Assembly: GCA_963920635.1 (NCBI GenBank)
Contig: OY987302.1
Coordinates: 46,689,500 to 46,753,499 of the forward strand
Length of the DNA: 64,000 bases
Reading direction: 5' to 3'
DNA from: Pseudeuparius sepicola
Lineage: Eukaryota; Arthropoda; Insecta; Coleoptera; Anthribidae
The translations under genes and the position numbers were made by a program. The notes beneath the pieces were generated by a model. The model saw only the letters and a list, made by a program, of their open reading frames with translations, had not been told where the DNA came from and did not search any database. Of the stretch, positions 21,864 through 32,582 are shown one piece after another. Positions within the stretch are counted from its first letter, which is position 1. Each line of letters opens with the position of its first letter.

Positions 21864-23359
21864 TATACAGGGTGAGTTTTTTTTTTCGATGCCCACTATG
21901 GGGATCTCGGAAACTAGCAGAGCTAGAACAAAGGTTAAATGGGAAAAGAATTGCGGTTTTGAATGCTCAATCTAATGCCTCTTTTGAAATTTTAAAAAAG
22001 TTCATGGCTCACTAGATATTTTGAAAAGAGTGTTTTTTTGCTATTTTTCATAAGATCTCTGTAGCTCCGTTATTTCTGATTATACAGAAAAACTCTAGAG
22101 ACAAAAATTGTAGATCATTTTGGGCTTAATAAGATAATCTTATCAACTTTTTTATGTTGTTTCTGATTTTTGAGATATTATGACATAAACTTGTGTTTTT
22201 TTTTTAATGTAAATCATAGTTGGCTAAGGCCTTATAAAATCGGCCATTTTTTGAGCTTTCCAAAGATATAATACTCGACATAGTTATTATAAAAAATGAA
22301 AGAGCTATGGCTAATTTTCTGATTTTTTTCAAAATTTTCACATAGTCAGCCATGGAATATTTTCATAATTACATTCTATTTTATAATTAGACATTCTTCA
22401 AACTTCCTAATATTTTGTTTTTAGCTGATATCAAAATGTAACAAAATAAAACAAAAATTAAAAAACTCAAATTCAAATTATTATTTTTTAAAAGGTCACC
22501 TTTTAAAATAAAAAAGGTGTTCAAACAATCTATCATTATTATTTACGCAAATATTGCATCTTTTTAAAACTGAATTTGTCGCCTTTCTTAGAGAGCGCCT
22601 CTGTCAATACTGGCAATTGCTTCTAAAACAGCTGCTCTTAATTCAACAATTGTCTCGTACTTTATTTTGTACTATCCAAAACAGACAAATTGGGGGATCT
22701 GGGCTGCCAGGAAATAGGTATATTTCTCCCTATCAAACTATTTGGATATAGCTGATCTAGGTAATTTCTTACGGGCAGATAATTATGTGATGGAGCTCCA
22801 TCATGATAATTTTTGTTTTATTTTGTTACATTTTGTTACCAGCTAAAAATAAAATATTTGAAAGTTTGAAGTATGTCTTATTATAAAATAGAACGTAATT
22901 ATGAAAATATTCCATGGCTGACTATGTGAAAATTAAGAAAAAATCAGAAAATTAGCCATAGCTATTTTATTTGTTAACTATGCAGAGTATTATATTTTTG
23001 AAAAGCTCAAAAAATGGCCGATTTGATAAGGCCACAGCCAACTACGATTTACATTAAAAAAAAACACAAGTCTATGTCATATCTCAAAAATCACAAATAA
23101 CATAAAAAATTGGATTACATATCTACAATTTTTGTCTCTACAGTTTTTCTGTATAATCAGAAATAAAGGAGCTACAGAGATCTGATAGCAAAAAATCACT
23201 ATTTTCAAAATATCTAGTGAGCCATGAACTTTTTTAAAAATCCAGAAGGGGCATTAGATTGAGCATTCAAAACTGCAATTCTTCCCCGCAATTCTTTGTT
23301 GTAGTTCTGCTAGTTTCCAAGATCCCTATAGTGGGCATCGAAAAAACTCACCCTGTATA
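21864..23359. mobile_element. 1.5-kb foldback element, family C copy 1, with transposase remnant
   Basis: Both ends carry TATACAGGGTGAGTTTTTT in inverted orientation, and the arms stay complementary for several hundred bases (CTATGGGGATCTCGGAAACT and its inverse near the two ends). The TA at each edge fits a TA duplication. The centre keeps a relic of a DDE transposase on the minus strand (22662-22811). A second copy is at 33898-35335. The long arms around a transposase core suggest an originally autonomous IS630/Tc1/mariner-type element turned into a foldback. Confidence 0.85.
22662..22811 (-). pseudogene. Transposase core relic in foldback C copy 1
   Basis: About 49 codons read HDGAPSHNYLPVRNYLDQLY, continuing through PISWQPRSPNLSVLD before a stop. 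The D-G-A-P-x-H block and the R-S-P-D-L-x-x-L-D block are the second and third acidic motifs of mariner/IS630-like DDE transposases. The usual Asp of S-P-D-L is Asn here, and no other part of the protein survives. Confidence 0.75.
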
Positions 23360-25607
23360 TACAGCGTCTGCCAGAAAGTTGGACACAAATGGGAATTTTC
23401 TATATTTGAAGTTTCTCAGAAAAAAAAAGTATTCTTGATAAAAGTTGGTACTTGTGCTTAAACTCAAAATATACCCGAAAAATTTTAAAATTTCTATTCG
23501 TATACAGGGAAGGTTGAAAAATACTTATGAAAATTCCTCAAGAGTAAAGTAACCTTATTTTTAGAACTACAGCACTATGTCACTAAGAAGAGTTGTTTGG
23601 AATCCCAAGACAATGTCAAATATGAATTCACAGGCACCTACTCAAAAGAAAGAAAAATCACAGTTTCGCATTTTTTATTCACCACGCTGTATAATAGATA
23701 ATATTAATATTAGCTATGTACCTATTTTGAGGCACATCTTCGAGGATGACAGTACGATACCAACGATTTTTATTTACGTTCAACTCTAGCATCTTAAAAA
23801 CACTTAATAACTGAAACTTCTGCAAAGTTTGTCGTTTTTTTGTGTCCAGGTAAAATACTACTAGATACAGTTTCAAACATAACATAGTAACTAATCTGTG
23901 GAACACAAAAATATTTTAATACAGCAACAATTTAAGAGTTATTTAATAAATGATAATTCAACAATAAAAATATCACAACAAAAAATATTATGATAATAAA
24001 AATTTCAGTGACTACGTGTGCCCCTTCCTTCGCTTCCTTTCGCCTTCAAACAACACCTACCCCACTCGGCAATATCACAAATTTTTGAATACGCTTCCTC
24101 AATGTTTGAATACGATTTTGCACACTTTTAAGCTTCACAACTCTCAACGCTTTCGGCCATGCCTTTTTCAACCTGTCCATGTTCAATTTTTTTTTTTTTT
24201 TATTTATTTGCGATCTTCCCTACGACTCGTGCTCGATTTGGACAAATAACTTGCCATGAAAATTTAAAACCTTTAGCTAAACGTGGAATTTTTAAAGGTG
24301 CACGTAGTTTCACCAGTTGATTGTAAACACACCGTTAATTGAGGACCATCGACGAACACACGTAGTCTCCCTTTCAATGTCTTGTGTTAAAAAGTGTTGT
24401 TCACAGACCTACAATAACCCGAAGCTTTATAAAAAAATATATAAAAAATGTAACATATAACATACCTTGAATGTTTCTTGACTACAAAGTAAGCACTTTT
24501 TATGGCTTGCACCCTTTTTTGTATAAATAAATAAAACTGGATCCTTAGGAAAGGCAAAAACGGACACTTTTGGCTTTGGCCCGGTTAGGTAATTGCCTTT
24601 CCAATTTGGGCGTCGATTGATTCCTTCCTCCATCGACGAATTTGGGACACAACACTTGCATGGCTAGAACCGTTGATTTGCATCGATTCTAAAACCACAA
24701 GAAACCACTCATTTTGATACAACCATAGAAGAATCTACTACGACTAGATTCTTCTATGATACAACAAAACACATTTTCACTTCCTAACCTCTGTACCTAT
24801 TTATCGTTTATCTGATGGCTCAAAACACGAAATGTTTTTTATATGCACACACTAATTATCGGACTAAAACACCATCGCACACTATCCACCAAATACAGGT
24901 AACAATAATATAAGTGGAAATAAGAAAACGAGAATCACAGCAAATTAATAACCGGCAGCAAAAAGCAAAAACAGCTGGCTGGACCTTGGACGTGACGATG
25001 CGCTTGGTCGATCGATACCCGGCCCGCGTACTTATGTACATAATTACAGTTTCCTGCCCTGTAAAATTTAACCTTCTTCCATCGACGCTTTTCTCCAAAC
25101 GCCAAACAGAAATATTTAGTAACAAGTGGGAATGTGACAGACAGACCATAAGGACATATTTGAAGGTTATAGAAATTCCGCCATAAGCAAAAGCTAACTA
25201 GAACCTCCATAAACAAGGATGACACTCATAGTGATTTGGATAAAAAAAAAACAAGCGAACATAAATCACAACTCTCTGTAAAACACTCAATAATTTAGTG
25301 TTTCTGGGTATAATTCAATATATTTTTGATGGGTTATGTCCTAGCAAAAGAAAAAACATCAAATATTGAAATACACTAATGTAAACAATCACACCATATT
25401 ACAGACCATACATAATATGCCCTCAAGTGCTGATATACACCGTAAATTAAAGGAGCCCTAGACAGTCATTGTTAAAACTGTGCAAAAAATCCGGAACTTT
25501 AATTTTGGAGCGAAAACAAATTGAAACAGATAAATTGTAATATATTACAATTCTTAGGACTCCATACTAAGTTGAGGTATCGGTATCTTAATTTAGTTAT
25601 TAGTTTA
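23360..25607. other. EDEM3 intron 2 segment without a supported gene
   Basis: Several overlapping open frames of 60-97 codons near 24427-25225 have no family motif. One minus-strand segment (24640-24466) reads KVSVFAFPKDP and KKCLLCSQETF before a GTATGT donor-like site. The word CGTCGATGGA(G/A)GAAGG occurs here at about 24632 and 25083 and also at about 21344. A 55-bp stretch at 25170-25223 is an inverted copy of 20690-20742. Confidence 0.45.
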
Positions 25608-25698
25608 TATATGGAGTGTTTGGTAGGTTGATGCAACCATTCTAGGGGGTGATAGAGTAAGCTATTTAGAATTTACCTGGCCAAACTTACCTTAGTAC

Positions 25699-25920
25699 GA
25701 AGTGTTACGATTTTCGAAATATTGACCAATTTATTAGTATTTTTTAATTGCACAAATCCTTTGTTGAGCGCTATTAATGCGATAATCAGAAATACTATAC
25801 ACTTTTCGCGTCATATCTTCTTTCATTATTCTTGGATTATTGCATTAACAGCGCCTAACAAAGGATTTGTGAAATTAAAAAAAAATTAATTGGTCAATAT
25901 CTCGAAAACCGTAAGACTTC
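25699..25920. mobile_element. 222-bp palindromic MITE inserted at GTAC
   Basis: Ends GAAGTGTTACG and CGTAAGACTTC are near-inverse, and the arms pair almost to the centre (GACCAATT with AATTGGTC; CAAATCCTTTGTT with AACAAAGGATTTG). GTAC flanks both sides. The opposite arm of the surrounding element, near 31549-31552, has a single GTAC at the matching position, giving an empty-site comparison. Confidence 0.75.
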
Positions 25921-26491
25921 GTACTAAGGCAATGTTAGTTTATAGGAAGGTTAGGACTTTCCCCCACTGTTAAACAAAACCAAAGGTAATTCCTTACCAC
26001 CGGCAACGTCACGCGACAGTGCCACCTCCGCCAACTGTTTTTCTTCTTCTCACAGCTTGATACCAGTGGCGTATCAGAAGGGCTAATGAAGTTAGTGAAT
26101 ATTGAAAACAAAAAAAATACCAAGATATTTCAAGAGGGAAAATAGCCAAAGCAATGTAATAAATTATAATAAACTAAAGTAAACAAGAAACACGCCTTTG
26201 ACTGCAAGCTTCAAATGAATATGCCAAAAATGTGTAAATGCTACCAACTTAAATTTGGCTCTTTGTCCCCTTGCCCGAGGCACACGGGATAGAAGGCCTG
26301 CAGCCATCCCCTCCCCTCCGCTGCAACGTCACAGTGTCAGGCTCATGCCAGAGAACAACCAAGTTGTTCTCTGCTCATGCCAAACGCCATGTTCACGCTC
26401 TCAGTTCTCAGTCGAGGCGCACCAAGGCACGCGGCTTTACGGCATGGTGTTCGTGCATAAACAGAAATTCTCATATTCAGTTATCCTTTCT

Positions 26492-26512
26492 TAATAATAA
26501 TAATAATAATAA
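26492..26512. repeat. TAA microsatellite at the 5' edge of the Dong/R4-like element
   Basis: A clean TAA run ends directly at the element's 5' end. TAATAAT sequence also follows the 3' end at about 30254, so the element sits within TAA repeats, the known target of Bombyx Dong. Confidence 0.9.
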
Positions 26513-26530
26513 AATGGGGATCGCCAGGGC

Positions 26531-28621
26531 ATGTCTGGAGCCGGCGCTGGGCATGACAGCGAGCGGGACGTCGGTGACAGGGCGCTGATGAGGCGGGCCC
26601 CTGTTGCACAAACAGCTACAGCCCAACAACAACACGAACATCTACAACATGGGAGCCAAACGAGAACTAGGGTTCCACCCACCGAAGGTGCTGCGCGGGA
26701 ACTTCAGCCAGCGTTCACAGAGGCGGGATTACAACGACGACGCATGAAATGGACTGTGTCCATGAATGAATCGATTATGCGTATTTTTTACAGGGTGACA
26801 AACTTAGGACTAGAGATTATCGGCTACCGACAACAACTGCATGCCGAGTTCTGCAGGGAGTTTCCACACATGCAAGTGTCTGAACAAAGAGTGTCAGATC
26901 AGTATCGAACTATTCTAAGAAATAACCGAATTCCAGAAACGCGACTTAACGCTATCAAACGGGAAGTTGAGCTAGAGATCCACGGCGAACACATAGACAT
27001 AGATGACAACAACAACAATGGGGAACTTCAAGAGCCTGGACAACAACTAGAAGCCGAAACGGTAGAACCAACAACCGAGAGTCTGGAATCGGTTAACGAA
27101 GAACATTTTGAAGGCTTGGACACACATATGAGACAGGCAGTATTGCGATACGAAGGCACAGACCCACTTAGCAGGCCACCGCTACCAAGATTAAATTCTT
27201 CCAGGAAACTGGCGATCGTGCTCGATCTTATGAACACAAGAATTTTACCAAGCTATGTTTCAGTGACACCAACATTAGAACGTATGCACATGTTAATCTA
27301 CTGTGCCGCAACGGCAGTCATCACTGTAATGGGTGCCAAGATCCGAACGGCCCAAGAGTTGAATCGTGCAAGACCAGAACCACGAATGGCTCAATGGGAA
27401 ATGCGACTGAATCGGAAGATCGAGAGTCTCCGTAAAGACATAGGACAAGTGACGGAATATATCAGAGGAGTTAGAACTAGAAGGATCCAGAGGGCGGTGC
27501 AGGCAATAATGAGCCGCACCCAAATGCATTCTCGGCATGACCCCGCGAACATCACTGCTCAACAATGTCTTGACACATTAAAACAAAAACTTTCTGTTTT
27601 CGCAGGGCGTCTGAGAAGATACAAGGCTAGTAACAACAGGAAACGAGACAACAAACTCTTTGAACGATCAGAAAAGGGTTTCTACCTTGCTTTTAATTCT
27701 AGCGCCGATGCCACAAATGCGAGTTACCCTAGCAGAGAACAGGTCGACGGTTTCTGGAGAAATCAACTTGCCACACCAGGTCCATACAATGTCAGTGCAA
27801 GCTGGATCAGCGAAGAACGCGAGATGGGCCGGAACTATAGCCAGATGCAACACGAGCAATTCACAACCGCTGAGGTCTCCGATGTCATCAAGAATTCCCA
27901 CAACTGGAAGGCACCAGGTCCAGATCATCTCCAGAATTATTGGATTAAGAAGCTGTGGTGCACGCATGAACAAATAACTGCCTTAATTAATGAAGTCTTG
28001 CTCGATCCTCTGAAAATGCCATTGTTTCTTACACAGGGTGCAACCTACCTGTTACCAAAAGACCAGCGGAATACGGATAACCCTGCCAAGTACCGCCCAA
28101 TAACCTGCTTGCCTACGCTGTACAAGATAATCACATCTTGCCTTACGCAGCGAATATATGCTCACTGCGAGCGGAACAACATCATTGCAGTGCAGCAGAA
28201 GGGCTGCTCGAAGGGCGCAATGGGATGCAAAGAGCAACTCATCGTAGACTCTGTCATCTGCAACCAGGCTCATTCCAAGCAACGAAACCTCCACATGGCT
28301 TATGTGGACTACAAAAAAGCATTTGATTCCGTACCTCACGACTGGCTCACAGGTATCTTAAAGCTGTATAAAATAGATCATCATACAGTTTCCTTTTTAG
28401 AACACGTTATGACAACCTGGCGCACTAAGATACAACTCAGAACCGCAAACAGTAACATCGAGACCGACACAATCAACATCCGAAGAGGGATTTTCCAAGG
28501 AGATTCACTCAGTCCACTGTGGTTCTGCATGGCGATGAACCCTCTATCACATCGGTTGAACTCTACAAAATATGGCTTCGCTATCAAGAGCAACAACGCA
28601 GAAGCGATCAAGTTGAATCAC
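26531..28621 (+). pseudogene. Dong/R4-like ORF, N-terminal part and most of the reverse transcriptase
   Basis: The frame opens at 26531 (MSGAGAGHDS) just after the TAA run and runs to a stop at 28634. Residues about 69-150 (RRRMKWTVSMNESI, then FPHMQVSEQRVSDQ) form the conserved N-terminal domain of Dong/R4 proteins. A long Gln/Glu-rich linker follows. RT motifs are KAPGPDHLQNYW at about residue 460, DNPAKYRPITCLPTLYK, YVDYKKAFDSVPH at about 591 and RRGIFQGDSLSPLWFC at about 651. The frame is lost just before the catalytic Asp-Asp motif, which lies in another frame. The protein would be inactive if read as is. Confidence 0.9.
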
Positions 28622-28623
28622 AT

Positions 28624-30135
28624 ATGGATGATTTAAAACTGATCGCCGCAACCAAAAACCAACTAACGCAAATGCTTAAAATTGTAGAGGAGTTCTCCAG
28701 GGACATCGGAATGCTGTTTGGACTGGACAAGTGCCGCACCCTTAATATCATCCGGGGAAAGCTCGAACAAAGCGCACACGAGATGCAGGACGGCCAGGAG
28801 ATCGAAGCAATGAGCATGGGAGATACATACAAGTACCTCGGGATGAAACAAGCTCAAAGGATAGACCATCGAACAATGAAGACTGATTTAACGAATGAAT
28901 TCATCAAGAGAGTAAGACAAGTAGTGCGAACTGATCTTAACAGCAGGAATTTGTTTAAGACCCTGAACACGTATGCGTGCTCTGTACTCAGCTATTCGTT
29001 CGGAATAGTGAATTGGACCAACACGGACATCAACAACCTGCAACGAAAAGTTAGGACACTACTGACAAAAGCTCATAAACATCATCCCCGTAGCGCCGTA
29101 GAAAGAACAACTCTGCCACGTCAACTAGGAGGAAGAGGATTGGCAGATCTCAGCAAGCAATTGGACCAACAAATATTAAATCTGCGTAATTATTTCTACA
29201 GGCAGGCCAACAGCTCCACACTACATAGGGCTATATGCGGAGCAGACGTCTCAACACCGCTACGTCTGACGGAACACGAGCGTCAAAATCACCACAGAAC
29301 CGACAACGATAAACTACAGAGGTGGTTGGGGAAGCCGCTGCACGGGAGGCATCCTAATGAGGTTAACCAGGAACATGTCGACAAGTTAGCGTCGAACTAT
29401 TGGCTGACCTCGGGACGAATGTTCCCCGAGACGGAAGGCTTCCTACTGGCCATACAAGATCAGGTTATACCAACTCGCAACTACCTAAAATTCATTGTAG
29501 GAGATGCATCGGTAGTGGATGACAGATGCAGATACGGGTGCCCAACTTCAGAAACAATCCAGCACATAACAGGAGGATGTCAGATGTTCGCATCAACGGA
29601 ATATAAGGAACGACACGATTCGGTTGCCAAGATCTTGCACCAGGAACTGGCGGAAAAACTTCTGCTTGTGCAGGCAGAGAGGATCCCATATTACAGCTAC
29701 ACACCGGAGCCTGTTCTTGAGAACAGCAACTACAAGATGTACTGGGATCGTACAGTTCTGACAGATCAACGAGTTGCCCATAACAGACCGGACCTTATAA
29801 TAGTTGATAAAATTTCTAGGAAGACAACTCTGATTGATGTGGCCATCCCGAACAACAACAACCTGCGTGTGAAGCAAGTCGAGAAGATCGCGAAGTACAG
29901 AGACTTAGAAGAACGAATTAGAAGGCAATGGGAAATGGACAACGTTCAGACGATTCCAATCATCGTGTCAACAACTGGTGTCATACCAAAAAGTTTGCTG
30001 AGAAACATCAAAGAGCTGGGTCTAACTGATAATCTTTACAGGTCCATGCAGAAAGCGGTACTACTTGCGACAGCCCGAACCGTCAGGAAATTCATGGGGA
30101 GTGCAGGAACGTCCAACAACATCAATGTCACCTAA
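28624..30135 (+). pseudogene. Dong/R4-like ORF, RT active-site end, zinc knuckle and endonuclease
   Basis: In the shifted frame the sequence resumes with MDDLKLIAATK, holding the two catalytic Asp residues (28627-28632), then the RT thumb (YKYLGMKQ). A C-x3-C-x7-H-x4-C knuckle lies at about 29527-29580. The restriction-like endonuclease follows at about 29784-29850 (RPDLIIVD then LIDVAIP), and the frame ends at 30135. The frame stays open upstream to 28519, but that part is out of register with the RT. Only one break separates it from the upstream part. Confidence 0.9.
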
Positions 30136-30253
30136 GGCCCGATAACATGGCAAGGGTCTCGTCCGAGCCAGATCCTTATGGTATCCGGGATACCCGGGAT
30201 CTGAGTGAATATTCCCCAGAGAGGGAGTGCGAATGCCTTTTGGCTAAGTCGAG

Positions 30254-32184
30254 ATAATAATATTAATTTTATTCACATAATAAGTTGACATTCATACAAC
30301 ACACTGTATATTATAGTAATGTTTGTAGAAATATAATATAATATTCTTGAAATATAATAATAAATATCCTCGAAATATTATTTTATTATTATTATCCTCG
30401 AGTGTATGTACCTTAACTATAGAATTATTTAGAATGATTGCAATTCTGATAGCAATTCGACACCAAAGTATAGCATATATATAAAGTGGCAATGATACAT
30501 TCTCAAAGAAGAGAGAGTACCTTTGACATAACTAGACATTCAAGATTTAAATATAACACGTATGAAAAGGGCGACCACAAACAGGTATACTTATATAGTG
30601 TTTAGCTCAATTCAGGTATTCAGGCCGTATATCATCATTTAATTGAAAAAAAAAAAATACATGGGCAGTACGTAATTACAGATGTGTTAAACTACTGGAA
30701 ATTTGTCTCAAAATTCTGCAAAATATGTCGTTGTTAACAGAAGGAAATAATAGTTCTTGCGATATATCCTATCATCAGTTAATTGTAAAATGTTTGGCTA
30801 CACTGGCAAACATATATCTCGATAATTATCAAAAGATTCAAAATGATAGAATAATGGCGCAAAAGGCTGAGAGAAAATTAAAGAAATTAGCTAGTGAGTG
30901 ATATTTATTATTTTCATTCATTATATTATATTTATTTCTACGTACTTAATCGCTAAAGCAATTTGGATGTGTTTTTATTAATTTTCATTGAGCTTATTAC
31001 GTCTGTTTCTACGTATTATCACTTCACTGCCTCTTTATTATCATTAATAAAAAGATAAATGTTCATAAGGTTGCTTGTTGCATGAGGTTTTTATGCAGTT
31101 TTGATATCCTTAAAAATTCATTACTATCATCTCACTAGAAGATGACCCACTTTTATCTTTGTAATCTGCTGTAATCTGCTCTATAAAATGATAATGGGGT
31201 TATAGAGAAGCGAAAATGAGTACTGCATAAAGCCACCTTTAATAATTGTTGAATTTCATTGAGTTTATTATGTTTATTACTACGAACCTAATTGTTTAGA
31301 ATGATTTGTTTTCTGTTGTGCATAAGATTTTTCGGTTTCTTATGGTATATGTTAATAAATAATCTGGAAAATAAAAAAAAATGGCTCTAAAACTCCCCAA
31401 AATACCGCAACGCATAGAATATCTTAGTTAGAATCGGCCTGAGTGTGTGACATCATCGATCGAGTCTGCAGGCCTTCACCTTGCCTCTCTCACTCCCCCT
31501 TCCCTTCCAAGTCCTCGAATGTCCTAACCTTCCTATAAACTCACCTTGGTACTAAGGTAAGTTTGGCAAAATAAGTTCCAAATAGCTTACTCTATCACCA
31601 CCTAGAATGTTTGCATCGACCCACCAAACACCCTGTATAAAATTGTCTGCAAAATATTTGGTGTAGCTTGCGGAAATTTCAACAATGGTTCTGACAGTCT
31701 ATGCATAGCATTGTCTATGTATAGACTCATGGCACTATGTTGCCATGTCGGATTCTTTGAGATGTCTCTTTACATTTTATTAATGTATCATAACATACTA
31801 AAATTTGCAATGCAATTTAGCTTTAAGGTTTAGGTTTAATTTCATTAATTTTAATTTGTTACTTGGAGGGATCTAATAGCTACTTTTTATAATTTAATTA
31901 GTATGTTAAGAGTGTGTTCATTGGGAACATGGCACATGGCTATTTTGGAGATGAAGTACTGTAAACAATGGAGTATGTGGCGTCACTCAAAAGGCATTGG
32001 TTCCATTTACTTTTTGTTGTTACTCCCCCTGTCCTTGGTTATTTCTTTGAGGGATAAACTATGTAAATAATAAATTTAAATCAACCTGGGATCTCCTGGG
32101 CAGTTAAATTCATGTGTAAGCAAGTCAGTTCTGCCTAAATTTTCGAAACTAGCCGTTCCTTTAAACAGTGCGTTCCTTCCGCAG
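30254..32184. other. EDEM3 intron 2, 3' part
   Basis: AT-rich sequence after the retrotransposon. It holds a 58-codon frame at 30725-30901, the right arm of the 6-kb element (about 31520-31639), and a 30-bp segment at 31672-31703 (ATTTCAACAATGGTTCTGAC) that recurs inverted near 33830-33862. Nothing else is recognised. Confidence 0.5.
30725..30901 (+). CDS. Unrecognised small ORF or first exon, 58 codons
   Basis: An ATG-initiated frame reads MSLLTEGNNSSCDISYHQLI, then a Lys/Gln-rich helical tail (NYQKIQNDRIMAQKAERKLK). A consensus donor, A/GTGAGTG, sits at 30893-30894, one residue before the in-frame TGA, so this could be the first coding exon of a nested gene or a complete microprotein. Amino-acid use looks natural: a mixed N-terminus, then a charged, coiled-coil-prone stretch without Pro or Gly. 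I do not recognise the family, and no continuing exon was found before the next EDEM3 exon. Confidence 0.35.
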   Translation: MSLLTEGNNSSCDISYHQLIVKCLATLANIYLDNYQKIQNDRIMAQKAERKLKKLASE

Positions 32185-32582
32185 GTCAACATGAAGTACG
32201 GGATAAAAAGCGATCGATTGGAGTCGGCCCGCGAGACATGCACCGCCTGCGCCGGCTCGATGATCCTCGAGATGGCGGCCCTGTCACGCCTCACGGGCGA
32301 GCCCCTCTTCGAGGAGAAGGCCCACAGGGCGATGGACGAGCTGTGGAAGATGCGGCACAGGAGCTCCGACCTCATGGGCACCGTGCTGAACGTGCACTCG
32401 GGCGACTGGGTGCGGAGGGATTCGGGAGTCGGCGCCGGCATAGATTCATACTACGAGTACTGCCTCAAGGCGTACATACTGCTCGGTGACAACAAGTACC
32501 TCAACAGGTTCAACAGGCATTACAGCGCGGTGATGAAATACATCTCGCAGGGGCCCATGTTGCTGGACGTTCACATGCACAG
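32185..32582 (+). CDS. Edem3: EDEM3, third exon in window (GH47 core)
   Basis: Acceptor CCTTCCGCAG. The exon reads [20 protein letters not shown], then [17 protein letters not shown], a long helical stretch, and [20 protein letters not shown]. The family's D-S-Y-Y-E-Y block carries catalytic acidic residues. It ends LLDVHMH plus two bases of an Arg codon at the donor AG/GTGAGG. Cys residues in RETCTACAG are conserved in EDEM proteins. Local GC and codon use are strikingly higher than in the neighbouring introns and higher than in the other EDEM3 exons, which also opens a long spurious frame at 32238-32489. Confidence 0.96.

Larger units (their letters stand above)
26513..30253 (+). mobile_element. 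Dong/R4-clade non-LTR retrotransposon, nearly full length
   Basis: About 3.74 kb between TAA repeats. One long reading frame, broken once, covers an N-terminal conserved domain, a reverse transcriptase, a CCHC zinc knuckle and a C-terminal restriction-like endonuclease (P-D-x14-D type). That order, with no APE endonuclease, is typical of R2/R4/Dong elements, and the TAA target points to Dong. Base composition is higher in GC than the neighbourhood. The 3' UTR is about 120 bp and ends GGCTAAGTCGAG before TAATAATA. Apart from one frame break in the polymerase active site the coding region is intact, suggesting a fairly young insertion. Confidence 0.9.
25608..31639. mobile_element. 6-kb region with inverted TATACAGGGTGTTTGG-type ends
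   Basis: The right end is the inverse of TATACAGGGTGTTTGGTGGG, and the left end is a worn form (TATATGGAGTGTTTGGTAGG). The arms match inward for about 110-140 bp, through GATAGAGTAAGCTATTT and TTTATAGGAAGGTTAGGAC. The left arm is interrupted by a 222-bp element, and the interior holds a Dong/R4-like retrotransposon. It may be one large transposon with insertions or two independent copies in opposite orientation; no transposase of its own is visible. Confidence 0.5.

Noticed and set aside
24856..25225. Overlapping 90-97-codon frames on both strands
   Set aside because: Mutually overlapping frames with no family resemblance; probably chance in a locally GC-richer repeat.
26341..26380. Perfect palindrome GAGAACAACC/GGTTGTTCTC-like near 26350 as a steroid receptor response element
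   Set aside because: A single palindrome just before a transposon, with no promoter or gene context; receptor half-site spacing does not match.
32238..32489. 83-codon alternative-frame ORF in EDEM3 exon 3
   Set aside because: It is a shadow of the GC-rich real exon, rich in Arg/Gly/Pro as expected for a shifted frame.
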